The position numbers and the translations under genes are program-made. Positions 33,228 through 45,036 of a DNA stretch of 64,000 nucleotides are shown one piece after another. Origin of the DNA: Watersipora subatra (Eukaryota; Bryozoa; Gymnolaemata; Cheilostomatida; Watersiporidae); NCBI RefSeq assembly GCF_963576615.1, contig NC_088714.1, forward strand, positions 6,302,670-6,366,669, read 5' to 3'. Every line of letters starts with the position of its first letter. Positions within the stretch are counted from its first letter, which is position 1. A model generated the notes under the pieces. The model was given only the letters and a program-made list of their open reading frames with translations. It searched no databases and was not told the origin of the DNA.

Positions 33228-33355
33228 AGTTATTATTTTTATCCATGAAATATTTGCATTAGGAAATATTCTTCCCATTGCTCCATTCCTAACAGCCACT
33301 GCTGTGTTTACTGAAATTGTAGCTGGAGGCGCGATAGCTCCTGCTCCGAGTACTC
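33228..33355 (-). CDS. Bcl-2-like gene copy 2, exon with start of BH1
   Basis: A predicted 128-bp exon, bounded on the minus strand by TTGATTTTAG and by GTGAGT. It takes one base from the previous exon and ends in phase 0, so it joins both neighbours without a frame break. The 42 full codons begin VLGAGAIAPPATISVNT and end RIFPNANISWIKIIT. Joined to LFEFA of the next exon this gives a BH1-like sequence. In family members the pattern is [ML]F-x-[DS]-G-x-[IF]-N-W-G-R-[IV]-V-A-[FL]; here the Asn is Ser and Gly-Arg is Ile-Lys, so it is divergent. The insert before BH1 is longer than in vertebrate relatives and rich in small residues. Confidence 0.68.
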
Positions 33356-33469
33356 CTAAAATCAACCATCAAAACATCAGCTAGAAGTTACCATTAGCTA
33401 AAGCCTTCAATCACCTGTCAATGTCAATCACCTGTCAGTGTTTATAACGCTTGCAAGATTTTCAGTTGG

Positions 33470-34905
33470 TTACATCCTTAGAGTTACAGATGGACTCGCT
33501 ACAGTCAACCATCTTCCACAATTACAGAAGAACAACCACTTGCTAATACAGTCAACCATCTCTTACAATTACAGATTGACAAACATTTGCTAACACAGTC
33601 AAACATATTTTACAATTACAGATTGACAACCACTTGCTAATACAGTCAACCATCTCTTACAGTTACAGATTGACAACCACTTGCTAATACAGTCAACCAT
33701 CTCATACAATTACAGATTGACAACCACTTGATAATACAGCCAACCATCTCTTACCATTACAGATTGACAACCACTTGCTAATACAGTCAACCATATCTTA
33801 CAATTACAGATTGACAACCATTTGCTAATACAGTCAAACATATTTTACAATTACAGATTGACAACCATTCGCTAATACAGTCAACCATCTCTCACAATTA
33901 CAAATTGACAAACACTTGCTAACACAGTCAACCATCACAGATGGACTAGCTACAGTCAACCATCTTTCACAATTACAAAAGAACGACCACTTGCTAATAC
34001 AGTCAACCATCTCTTACAGTTACAGATAGTTTAGCACTTGCTAATACAGTCAACCATCTCTTACCATTACAGATCGTTTAGCACTTGCTAATACAGTCAA
34101 CCGTCTCTTACAGTTACAGGTACTTTAGCACTTGCTAATACAGTCAACCATATCTTACAATTACAGATAGTTTAGCACTTGCTAATACAGTCAACCATCT
34201 CTCACAGTTACAGATAGTTTAGCACTTGCTAATACAGTCAACTATATCTTACAATTACAGATAGTTTAGCACTTGCTAATACAGTCAACCATCTCTTACA
34301 ATTACAGATCGTTTAGCACTTGCTAATACAGTCAACCATCTCTTACAATTACAGATCGTTTAGCACTTGCTAATACAGTCAACCATCTCTTACAGTTACA
34401 GATAGTTTAGCACTTGCTAATACAGTCAACCATCTCTTACCATTACAGATCGTTTAGCACTTGCAAAGACAGTCAACCATCTCTTACAATGACAGATCGT
34501 TTAGTACTTGCTAATACAGTCAACCATCTCTTACAGTTACAGATAGTTTAGCACATGCTAATACAGTCAACCATCTCTTACAGTTACAGATAGTTTAGCA
34601 CTTGCTAATACAGTCAACCATATCTTACAATTACAGATAGTTTAGCACTTGCTAATACAGTCAACCATCTCTTACAGTTACAGATAGTTTAGCACTTGCT
34701 AATACAGTCAACCATCTCTTACAGTTACAGATAGTTTAGCACTTGCTAATATAGTCAACCATATCTTACAATTACAAATAGTTTAGCACTTGCTAATACA
34801 GTCAACCATCTCTTACAGTTACAGATTGACAACCACTTGCTAATACAGTCAACCATCTCATACAATTACAGAATGACAACCACTTGCTAATACAGTCAAA
34901 CAATA
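33470..34905. repeat. 47-bp minisatellite, about 30 copies
   Basis: Units contain CACTTGCTAATACAGTCAAC, CATCTCTTACAGTTACAGAT and a variable end, either AGTTTAG (middle part) or TGACAAC (both outer parts). The two unit types are arranged in blocks. It lies in the intron between the exons at 33228-33355 and 35357-35496. The shared words ACTTGC, TACAGTCAA and TTACAA show it is related to the 48-bp array at 1-832 in the same intron of copy 1. Confidence 0.96.
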
Positions 34906-35356
34906 AATTTTGATTGTCTATTGATTAGGATGGATATCTTTGGACAAACTAAACTTTATGACTTGAATAACTGATTTTTTTCAACAAGTTGAACAACTCC
35001 TCAACTCTATCTTAATGAATTAGATATTTAACTAAAAATATGGATACCTAGAGCTGCTGCTAAATAGGTAAAATTAAATTTCTAATATTGTGACAGCTTT
35101 TGAATCATTTTACATGGGTGACTTATAGTTCTAGTTTTATCCAGCTTTTCACCTTGTGTTCTTTTATCGCTAACTTTGATTTAATAGATCTGATTACTTC
35201 TGAACCCACGCGGTACACCTCATGTAGGGGTATCAGCAAGCATCACAACATTATAATAATAATAACAACAACTGTTGATAACGATAACAGTTTTTACTAA
35301 CATACAAGTGCAAAAAACATAATCGGGACAATCAGAAGCAGGGCAAATAAACATAC

Positions 35357-35496
35357 TTTTATCATCAAGGCTCTGAACGACAGAGTTGATAAACGCTATT
35401 GTAGAACCAGCTTGCTGTGGATCATAAAGATTTGCAATTCTTATGTTCAGCTGTGGTTTCAAAGGCTGAAAGGTTGCAGGGCACACTTGTTCCAAC
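35357..35496 (-). CDS. Bcl-2-like gene copy 2, internal exon (BH3 region)
   Basis: A predicted 140-bp exon between TTTTTTACAG and GTATGT on the minus strand. It has the same length and phases (2 in, 1 out) as the exon at 1854-1993. The 46 codons include LEQVCPATFQPLKPQL and NIRIANLYDPQQAG. Its exit phase matches the exon at 33228-33355, giving a continuous frame of about 144 codons over three exons. Its position just upstream of BH1 corresponds to BH3 and helices 2-4 of Bcl-2 proteins, but the BH3 Leu-x3-Gly-Asp core is not conserved. The upstream exon is uncertain. Confidence 0.66.
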
Positions 35497-37190
35497 CTGT
35501 AAAAAACCAATCGATCGATTTCAATTACAGAGGTTGAAATTTTGTTACAGTGAAAATTAGCCTTGTAGAATATGGTAATAGATGAAAAATTATTAATTAA
35601 TAATAATTAGTAATTATTATGCCATCATACCTTTTATTAAATTTGGTATAACGGCATAGAATAGTTTGTATCTTTGGTTAAATAAAGGCGAGTAAAATGA
35701 ATATGCATGATACAACTTTAGTGATATGAACATTATCACCACTATTTAACTCTGTGTGAAGTATAAGGCTAACTCTACCTTGAAAAATATATGTTACAAA
35801 AATTTAAAAGAATTTCTTAAAATAAGGTAGATAATGGTTTATGGGCAAGACATAAATGAAAGCTGTGGTATAAATTAAATTATATCATGAATGTGTAAAA
35901 TGTATAATACACCGCTAATCTTTCATCTATAGATAACTCTAGTAGAGTCAATTCTACTACTTGGTACTGTTCTATTGGCATGCAACTGGGCCAGATTCAA
36001 AGGACACAACAGACACAAGAGACACAAGAGACACAAGAGACACAAGAGACACAGGAGACCCAGGACACTCAGCAGACACGGCTGATATCAACACTAAACT
36101 GGTGTACTAGAGTGCTGCTCATTAAGATAGAACACGAGACTGTTGACTAACATCATAATTAATAGTCTAATCAAATTAGACTGAGTATACAAAGTGATGA
36201 GCCCAGGTGGCAAAAAGTCGGAAGACCATCCATGTAAAATCTCGCATTAAGTTAATTACAGAAATCAGTCATATCACCAGAAATCATCAAGAACCTTGAC
36301 ATCGTAGACAGCTTGCTGCATAACCAAAACATAGTTTTAAACTAAAACAATACCTCCCTGTGGTAAATGTAACCTTGTATAACTTCTACTACGGTTCTGC
36401 CTGCAGCCATCACTAGTTTATAAACCTTTCGTTAAAAAAATTAAAGATTTTTTATGCTCTACTAAAATGATGACATCATTACTATTTGTATAAAGAATGA
36501 TAGATGTATGATGCCCACTCGCAATCAGGGATGTAACCTTGAATCATGCTGTGAAAATCTGTTTGTAGACAGGTGAAAACGAAAAACAGGCAAAATGGCT
36601 TTTTCATCAAATATAGTTTTTGTCAGTGAGTGTTACATGTAGGTTCTTGAATTATCTACATGTATCTTCATGCAGCTTTATAAATTTTCCTTTAATTATT
36701 TTGATGCAAGACAAAAGGTTGCGCAATTTTGTAGTATACATGTACATCATTTGGGTAGGACACAAAATCCATCCTGCCCCATGATAAGCAAAAGATTTAT
36801 AATGAACACATTTGTCTAAATATTGTTGTTGTTCAGCGAAGTATAGTTCAAAGTACTAAGAAATAAACTACCCAAAATTTTAAACTAACAGCTGCAAGTT
36901 GACCACTTCTGAGTGCACTAAGTTTCTCACACTAGTCTTGGACGAAACAGTCTAACATGATCATCTGTAGTCAGGGATATATCAAGTATTGACATGATGA
37001 GTCTGTTTGTCAAGCTCTTCAGGGCAGAGGCTCCTCTGAACCCCTGAAACTGACTCAATGAGCAGTCAGGGTTTAATAGAAATCAGGTTAAGAACTACAC
37101 TACTGTTATGTAGCTAAAAAGCTATGACTAAAATTTCTGCTTTAAGAAAAGGTATTAGAGTCTAATATGAGACCGAGTACATAAAACACC
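35497..37190. other. Upstream intron of Bcl-2-like copy 2, with a 9-bp minisatellite
   Basis: No certain exon. It is homologous in blocks to 2000-6280 but lacks the 34-bp and 26-bp arrays of copy 1. About seven units of GAGACACAA lie at 36001-36060. The best conserved block is about 36880-37010. A LINE inserts at about 37190. Confidence 0.55.
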
Positions 37191-38795
37191 GGCAAAAATT
37201 TCCACTGTTAGAAAATAATTAGTGAGATTCGAAAGATGCCAGGCAACTGTAATAACTGAGATTTTAAACTCCAGCTTAACAACTTCTCAAGTACCAAGTA
37301 AAATGCAGATAGCTAAAGTAAAACCCTTGTTTAGAAAAGGTTCAAATAAAATTTGCTTTAGTTACAGACCAGTTAGTTTGCTACCAGTGCTAAGTAAGAT
37401 AATTGAAAAAGCTGTAAATAAGCAGATTATGGAATACCTTGAGAGTAATTTACTGCTTAACGATGGGCAATATGATTTTAGGAAAAAGCGCAGCACCAAT
37501 GATGCACTAATTAAATTGACTAATAATGTTTTAAAATCCTTAAACGATGGTAAAAGTGTTCTTGGCATCTTTCTAGATTTTAGTAAAGCCTTTGACGCAA
37601 TAGATTATAACATATTGTACTCAAAACTCCCCAATCTTAATTTTGACATCACCACAAATAACCGGATCGAAAGCTATCTAACCAAACGCAAACATCACAC
37701 TATTATTGGTAACACTTTATTATCCATACTAGATATAACATGTGTTGTACCTCAAGGTTCCATCTTTGGTCTAATTCTCTTTTTAATTTACATAAATGAT
37801 TCAACACATGTCACCAACTTTTTCACACCTTTACTCTATGCAGATAACACTAATCTCTTTTTCGAATCCTCTAACATAAACGAGCACATAGATTGTTTAA
37901 ATAACCAACTTCTTGCTATTCAATACTGGTGCACTTCTAAAAAACTCACCTTAAACGTTTATAAAACTAATTTCATGTTAGTAAAAATCCCCCAAAATAA
38001 ATTTCATCTAGCTAACACTCATCCCTTTTTCATTTTCAACAAAACAATTTGTCAGACAGATCACACTAAATACTTAGGTATTTTCATTGATTCTAATCTC
38101 ACTTGGAAAAAACCCATCGAATATTTACATGTACTAAAAAAACTGAGACCCTTATCAGGCTTAATCTACCGCACATCTGAATATCTACCGCGCAAGCCTC
38201 TGCTTTTGATATACATACAATTCCATGGTTAATTCTAAACTTTCAGATTGCATTGAGGCATGGGACAATGCACCTCCCACCCATCTTACAAATTTAATAA
38301 CACTTCAAAAATGCATGGCAAGGACCATCCACAACAAACCTCACACCTCACCCACACCAAACCTCTTTTCAATTCATCATCCATACTACCTACCAGTTCA
38401 CTACATTCATATCGCATTATACTTTTAGCTCCTCATGAATTTTATTGTAATTAAATTCTTCGCACAATACATCTAACCTGATTATCAAAATCCTGTCTAA
38501 ATCTACCTTAATCTTCTTCCCGTGCAGGCCATCGCAGAGTGGATTTCCAACAAGCCATTTTTTGGAATCAACTCCTTAAGTCTAGTAAAGGCATAGAGAA
38601 GGTAGCCAGTTTCAAGAAAAAACTCAGGTTGTATCTTTTAACATGTGAATAAAACCGATGACAACTAGCTATGCTATTGCGTATTATGGGCTTCATCACT
38701 CCTCCAGCTTTTTTCTTTTGCTCAACTAATTTTGTTGATGAAAATAAATCACAAATCACAACTAAATAATAATAATATGAGTAATGATAATAATA
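37190..38795 (+). mobile_element. 5'-truncated non-LTR retrotransposon (CR1/L2/Jockey-like)
   Basis: Contains the RT domain and C-terminal end described in the next entry. It ends in an AATAATAATAAT-rich tail at about 38765-38795, as CR1/L2-type elements often do. The endonuclease part is missing, the usual result of incomplete reverse transcription. It splits the homology between the two Bcl-2-like locus copies: homology to copy 1 resumes near 39480. Confidence 0.85.
37222..38652 (+). pseudogene. LINE reverse transcriptase, catalytic site mutated
   Basis: The first 336 codons (37222-38232) carry RT motifs in order: YRPVSLLPVLSKIIEK (about 37365), FLDFSKAFDAIDY (about 37575), VPQGSIFGLILF (about 37750), YADNTNLFF (about 37840) and KYLGIFIDSNLTWKK (about 38070). 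The catalytic YADD is YADN here (GAT to AAT), so the copy is dead. A frameshift near 38228 moves the thumb/C-terminal part into another frame (SKLSDCIEAWDNAPPTHL). A third segment near 38530-38652 ends FKKKLRLYLLTCE before the TAA stop, the usual C-terminus of this family. Confidence 0.88.
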
Positions 38796-39501
38796 CAAAG
38801 AGCAGTCAGAAAAATAATGATTGTTGTATAGTAAGCAAATGCTCAAAAATTGACAGCAGAATACAAATGTCGACATGAAGAAGCGCCCGCAGCAGTTCAC
38901 TAGAGTACGTGTAAAAAGCATAAACTTGCACACACAGAGAAATAGTATGATCATAAGGCAGAGCCAGTGTCTACGAGTGACAAAGTGAAGCTGCTATAGG
39001 ACCAGCTTTCAGACTGATGAAAAAGTAGAGGCAAAAAAACCAGATTTAGTACTAATCAACAAAGAAACGATAGCGTCAGATTATTGATATAGCAATCCCA
39101 GGAAGGTAAGAAGGTAAGATAAGGAAGAAATGGTAAGAAAGAAAGAAAATCAAAGAAAAATATAAAGAGCTGAGACTTTAGCTTTGAAGGCTGTAGAATG
39201 TTTACCTAAAAGTCATACTTGAAGTGATTGGAGGGTTTTAGGACAATATCCTGCTAGCTTATCTCATGTCTCGCTGAGGTCTGTATTGAACTGCCTTTGA
39301 AAACAATTCAGAAAACATTGCTGCTATGAACTGATCAGATTTTAAGGACGGCTCTTCACTAAAAGAAATCATTAAGGTGATAACTTTTTGACTCAAAGCT
39401 AAGGCCTGGACTCACTTACTACCAGACACTTGTATATAAAAACAGATTTTATAATACTAGTAATGATAAAGTTGGCATAAAAACCATTTTACCGAGTTGA
39501 A
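38796..39501. other. No gene recognised; purine-rich tract
   Basis: No coding signal. A long purine-rich strand (AGGAAGGTAAGAAGG through GAAAGAAAGAAAATC) runs from about 39095 to 39165. Confidence 0.5.
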
Positions 39502-39552
39502 TATTTTGAACAAATTCTCAGAGATTGGTCGTATTGTTTCCAGAAATCTGTT
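39502..39552 (-). other. Exon-like block, copy 2 counterpart of 6497-6547
   Basis: On the minus strand it reads NRFLETIRPISENLFKI, with an upstream acceptor-like ATATATTACAG and a downstream TCGGTAAAA. It aligns with copy 1 without gaps, 10 of 17 residues identical. It may be an N-terminal exon of the Bcl-2-like gene; the phase to the next known exon does not match directly. Confidence 0.3.
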
Positions 39553-40630
39553 TGCTGTAATATATACTGTATGATTGACAAGGTTCTGTTGCCGAACCGT
39601 CAATTTACATATTATACATGTACATGATATTTACAAATGAAGTAGAACAACAAATGGAAGTGAAGGCGATCGCTATGGAGACGGCAACAACAAACACTTG
39701 ACTAAATTATTATGTACGCATCATACTCAAAGTTTACAAGCTAAAAACGCGCGAACGGTTACCAAGTAACTTTCACTATACACATTGCACGCTATTTATT
39801 AATATTTACACACTTACCAGCATTATCAATGTTTATGTTGTTTTTACCTAGAAACATATTCCTAGAAGGATGCAGACAAGAGTGGTTGTAGAGAGTTTGT
39901 TTTAGTCACAGTAACATAGGATATCAGTAGTAACATTATTTATTGCTGTTCAATATCAAGGTCTCACCTATTATTAATAATTTTATCATACTTTTGCTAT
40001 TTATGTGTGGCGGACTCATACGGCCATTGAAATGATAATACAATTATCTTTTTAGTCTACCAATCACTGATTACGCTTGATTGCTAATTTCTGTGCCAGA
40101 TGCTGTACAGTTAACGTCTATGACCTAACGCATCCCTTTCACAAACACGTAACTACTTGAGAAAGACTGACTGGAAGAAAGATTGTTAAATAGTCTGGCT
40201 ATAGTACCTTGTGGACTACCCAGCAGTAGTTTGGTTCATAGCATCTTGTGGCTATAGCTCCAGGCGCATGATTGCTGGATAGGCACACTACAATAACTGC
40301 AGGTGGTCTAGCAATTGTGAAAGGAATAGCCATTTATTGTATGCATCAGTTATCTACTTGAGTAGGTCTCAATTTGCTAAACTAAATAAGTTGTGTCTAA
40401 AATAATAGTGCACTACATTCGGAAAATTAGTGTGTGGCAATTATGAAGCTGTCTTCTCCCTTTGCAAATACTACAGAATGTACATGTACTGTAAATGCAC
40501 ATAGAGAGGAATGCATTATGGCATAAGAAAGTATGCAGCTAACAGGGTACATATGAATAGATCTTGCAGATATCGAAAGTACATACAACAATAAGAGGGT
40601 AAATAACTGAACACGAAAACTCTTGCCGAC
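39553..40630. other. No gene recognised
   Basis: AT-rich. The sequence TAGCATCTTGTGGCTAT near 40245 also occurs at about 6795 beside the hAT insertion in copy 1, so homology between the two locus copies extends at least this far. Confidence 0.5.
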
Positions 40631-40775
40631 CTAACATCTAAATACTATATTATGGCAGGGCGCCGTGACCAGGATTGTAGCAATTGATCTTCTGGCCACC
40701 AGGGTTACAGTGCAAAGCCTTCCGTCACAGAAGTAGGTGAGGCCACCGTTGAGGACACCCAGACGATCGAGGAGA
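40631..40775 (-). CDS. Possible terminal exon in a GC-rich island
   Basis: In an AT-rich region about 130 bp are distinctly GC-rich. On the minus strand an acceptor-like TTTCTAATACAG precedes a frame of 47 codons ending in TAG. It contains LGVLNGGLTYFCDGRLC and ILVTAPCHNIVFRC, with four cysteines. A second frame from about the middle also reads smoothly (CNPGGQKINCYNPGHGALP then stop), so a one-base frameshift in a former gene is an alternative. No family recognised; a short secreted Cys-containing peptide would be one idea only. Confidence 0.3.
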
Positions 40776-41989
40776 CTGTATTAGAAAACCGAATGCAAAA
40801 AAAAGAAACAGAAACAGAACCTTAACAAAAACGAAAATATATAAAAGGAGAACACAATGATTGTTAAGGCAAAGTTGTGCTTGCACACTCTCTTAATGTC
40901 TGCATATGGATTATTGCCTATCTTACATGTATGCTGATGTATATTTATTTGTTTAAATGTGTATATCGTCGAAGTTAACACTCAGTGTTATTTCTTGACT
41001 GTCTTGTAAGCAGTAAAAGGAGCCGGCAGTGTCCTTTACAGCACTATCAGTTCTTTAGATTTAATTCTATAAGTGTTGAGGGTTTTTTACCTGATCACAT
41101 CTGTGCTGACTTTACCAAATTAAATGTTATTATTAAGTAAGTACCATCACTCTAACCATATAAACCATTATCTTGCTGTTATTAGTTAGTTTTAATACGC
41201 AGCGGTCATGGTACAATAATCTTGTGGCACTCCAATAATAATTTTGAAACTTTCATAACAGAAACTGACAATTTCCTATATCTATGATCAATATATATAA
41301 CATAAGAGAACTCAAAAATAAGCAACACACATAAACTTCTATGTTTTGTGAATGTATAAAGGGAAGTGCTTGCTCCTTAACTCTTCACAAGATAGTCAAG
41401 CAACAAATAAGCACACCGAGTGTAAAGCAACAAAAACTTTTTTTATCAACAACACATTATGTATCAATGAATGATGGCGTTCTCCTTCTTTTATGCTCTC
41501 GCTTTTCATTAGACTCAACTCTCTTTTATTGCTCGGACTCTGTAGTTATTACTTCGTCGTTTGAGTCTGTTCATTGATGACAAAGCCTTTTCTGATAGCA
41601 GGAAGCTTAGGTTGGGGTCCGGTAAACACAGTGGCTGTAGAACTGATCCCTACAGCTCTGGTCATGGGGCTCTGCCACAACAAATAAACAATTAGTTCAT
41701 TCACAAAACAGAAACTTCAGCGCTGCTGCTATTATAGTAGAGAAAGGAAATCTCGAGAATATGCATAGATGTAATATGATTGAACAAGAGGGTCAAAGAA
41801 AAAATTATATATGAACTGACACCAGGTATTTTAGCAGACAAAGTTAGAGGAATCAACAAGTTTAAACGTGAAATAATGAGCAAGCATTGGTTAAATGTTG
41901 TCTGTTCTACTACAACGATTGCAAAAAAATATAAATTTACAGAAGTATGATAAAAAATGAAAAAAACCCCAAAAAATCATGAATAATAA
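40776..41989. other. No gene recognised
   Basis: AT-rich sequence with stops in all frames. The 3' end of the Helitron should lie in or near here, but I could not identify a terminal hairpin followed by CTRR. Confidence 0.45.
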
Positions 41990-41999
41990 CAATGAAAGG

Positions 42000-43119
42000 T
42001 TACTGTTGCTGCAGAAGATATTCTTGAAAATTTGCCGAGCATACCGCTAGTGTATCACGGAAGCGCTTGAAGGTAGACAATGTTCTTTGTCTGACCGAAT
42101 GACAAGAGAATTTATAGGCCATTTTACTGCCTACTCGGGATAGCGCAACATACAGCTGTCCATGTGAAAAGCAAGGTGTTAAGAGGTGAATGCGACAGTT
42201 TTGAGGGTTTGACCTTGGGATTTGTTGATAGTCAAAGCAGATGACAGTCGAAAGGAAATTAAATACGTTTAGATCAAAATGGCACATTTGTCGGAATTAG
42301 TGGTATTCTAGGGTAAAAAACCTTTTCACCCATCGCAGCTCTGGTAAGCACTGTGGCACAAATAAGATTTGGTGATAGATTTTTGATGATCAATCTTGTT
42401 CCATAACAAAGTCAAGGTAAATCCAAATTTTGAAGAATCATAACTGGAGCACCGTCCCGTAGTTGAAGATTATGAGGAGGCATACTGGCAGGCTGTAAAG
42501 AGTTTAAGAATTCTGTAGGATAATTGACAGAGTCACTCTCTTCAACAACACAGTCTATGCTAAGAAATGAAGTTGTAGTGCCAGAGGTTTTTCAGGAAGT
42601 AGTTGATAGATGTGGTCAACAGTGTCTTTTTTAGGTGCCAGAATTACCCTTTCTTTTAGCCACTGGTGCTGAAGATAGTTTTCGTGAATACTATCTTCAG
42701 CACCAATTTCGGGTACACTTTTTGTAGTAAATTGTCTTCTGTGTCTACAATAAGTTTGCAATTTTTAGGAAGAGAGATTAGCCCAATGTTAACTGGTAGC
42801 CTTCCATCACCAATATTTAAGAGTTGTGCAGAAAACTCTCCCGAAGCGTCATCCCCTTGCAGATGCAGTTTCATATTTTTCGTTAGTTTACAAACTTCTA
42901 CACAGTGCCATATATAAGAATCCTTTAAGCAAGCTTTGAGTTTATCAGCTAGAGTTCCTCTAGGTATGACGGGTAGGGTTTGAAAAAAGTTGCCAGCAAA
43001 AAGTACACATACACCACCCATAAGCTTGTAACTGTTATAAAGGTTTTTAAGTGTGTGGTCTAGAGCTTAATTGTTGCTTTATGCGCCATTGTGCATTCAT
43101 CCCAAACAATTAATTTCGT
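42000..43119 (-). pseudogene. Helitron PIF1-like helicase, C-terminal part
   Basis: From the right: LIVWDECTMAHKATIK (Walker-B-like, about 43110), GGVCVLFAGNFFQTLPVIPR (about 43020), then MKLHLQGDDASGEF (about 42870). Next are [19 protein letters not shown] (about 42530) and LSRVGSKMAYKF (motif VI-like, about 42140). This order is that of RepHel helicases. Frameshifts and stops separate the pieces, for example between 42656 and the next frame, so no functional helicase is encoded. Its first part with the Walker A motif is at 51207-51541 beyond the inserted retrotransposon. Confidence 0.85.
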
Positions 43120-43715
43120 TGTAGCGAATCCCCTGGTTCGTAGTTATATTGTCACATACGAGTGGTGAGGCATAGTGTATATTCTATTAAAAGTTTATTA
43201 TATATGCTTGTCAACACCGTGAAACTACAATGAAACAATAACTCGATTGTCGATAAAGGTTATTGAAAGTATGCTAATTATACAGGTAGCCATCTGCAAA
43301 GCCATTTAGAAACATATAAAATAAAACACATAAAATGAAAAATATAATATTTACCTTAATAACACATCCAGGAGATTGCTAAATAGTATGTGATTCTCCT
43401 TCTGTTTAACTCTTGATTATATGTGTATGCGATAGATATTGGTGTAATGATGAAACTTAATACAGATAAAAGAAAGTATCAGCATCAAAAAATGTGGCTT
43501 AAAAACTACATGTTGTTGGCTCAAAGGCTGACAAAACAATGACACCTAATCAAGCTGTATGGCACTGTGGCAAGTCAAACAGACCACACAAGACCATTAG
43601 ACCACCCAAGATCAACTGGCATTCGCTCTGGGCAGGAACAGTGAATCACACAGGGTGACTAGATATTGCAGTGCACTATCAAATTAGGAAATTTAACAGA
43701 CAGCAGAACTTTACA
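43120..43715 (-). repeat. 3' LTR of the BEL/Pao element
   Basis: 596 bp. The plus-strand left edge is TGTAGCGAATCCCCTGG and the right edge AGCAGAACTTTACA. It differs from the other LTR at few positions, for example TGTAGCG against TGTGGCG. Confidence 0.93.
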
Positions 43716-43755
43716 CTCCCACCTTAAATTTTCATAATTTTCAACATGATTGGTG

Positions 43756-45036
43756 CTAGCACATATCATTTGATTTGACTGGTAAAAGTTTAATCAATTT
43801 CACAACTGGTCTGATTAGAAATTTTCCAGAGTTTTTTGCCTGTACACGGTTGCCTAACAGTACTTTAGCTGAGCGTATTTGTCCATCTTGAGATGTGTAA
43901 CAATCAGAAACTCGGCCTTTTAACCAGGCATTTCTTGTTGTTTGGTCATCTTTGATTAATACGATGTCACCTACTGCTATATTATTTGTTGTCTTGTGAA
44001 CCCAATTTTGACGAGAATGCAGTTGGGATAAGTATTCTGTCTTCCATCTTTTCCAGAATACATTAGCAATGTGTTGAACCGCACGCCAGCGCTTGCGACT
44101 GTACATATCGGACTCATCAAAGCTTCCAGGGGGCGGTAGGGTAACATCAGATTTCATAGTCAGAAGCATGTTAGGACTTAGAGGCATGTCTTCTTCAGTA
44201 ACCACAGATAGTGGTCTGGAGTTTATGATGGCCATGACTTCGTACATCAAGGTGCGAAGGTGGCTTGTGTCAAGCCTATCACTATGAGATTTCAAAAGAG
44301 ACTGAAGGACATTTCTAGCAGTTCAGATCATACGTTCCCAAACGCCACCCATGTGACTGGCGCTGGGAGGATTGAGTTTAAACTCAAGCACGCCTTTTTC
44401 TGTTAAATCTTGAAAAGCTCCAACAAAGTTGGTGCCCTGGTCACACCAGATTTTTCTAATAGGCCCGCGAATGGCTATAACGTTTCGAATTCCGTTCACA
44501 AAGGCTGTTGTGCTCATATCGTCCAAAACTTCAAGGTGCACTGCTCTGCTTGCAAGGCATGTTACCATGAGTCCATATCGTTTTAGCTCTGTCCTTCTAT
44601 CTTTGACCAAGAATGGTCCAAAACAATCGATCCCACAATAGCTGAAGGGAGGCGATTGGCTAGATCTTTCATGAGGAAGTGAGGCCATTTGGGGTGTTGG
44701 AGGTTTAGCTCGGTGGGATCGACAAGTAATACACTGGTGTATCAAAGAGGCTATTATACTTCTGGCACCTATTATCCAGTATCCAGAAGATTTCATCTTG
44801 GCCAATGTGAAGCATCTTCCTTGATGGGCCACTTGCTCATGAAGATGCTGAAGAAGAAGGCGAGTAAAATGCCCACTTTTGGGCAGCAGAATTGGATGTT
44901 TCTCAGAAAAACTGAGAGCTGTGCTGCGATTGAGGCGGCCTCCTATTCTCATTACTCCATTTTTATCCAGAAAAGGGTTCAGGTTGAAAACTGTACTCTT
45001 TGGATTTAGTGGCTGCTCTTTTGTCAGAGATTGCAC
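43756..45036 (-). pseudogene. BEL/Pao integrase region
   Basis: Starts with the zinc-binding part (HLHEQVAHQG and ITCRSH), then the catalytic core. Catalytic acids are visible as GIDCFGPF (about 44620), WCDQGTNFVGA (about 44440) and MGGVWERM (about 44340), so D, D and E are retained. The C-terminal extension with KRWKTEYLSQLHSRQNW (about 44010) and VGDIVLIKDD is typical of BEL integrases. Frames change at about 44323 (stop after the E motif). The protein would insert element cDNA into host DNA. Confidence 0.88.
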
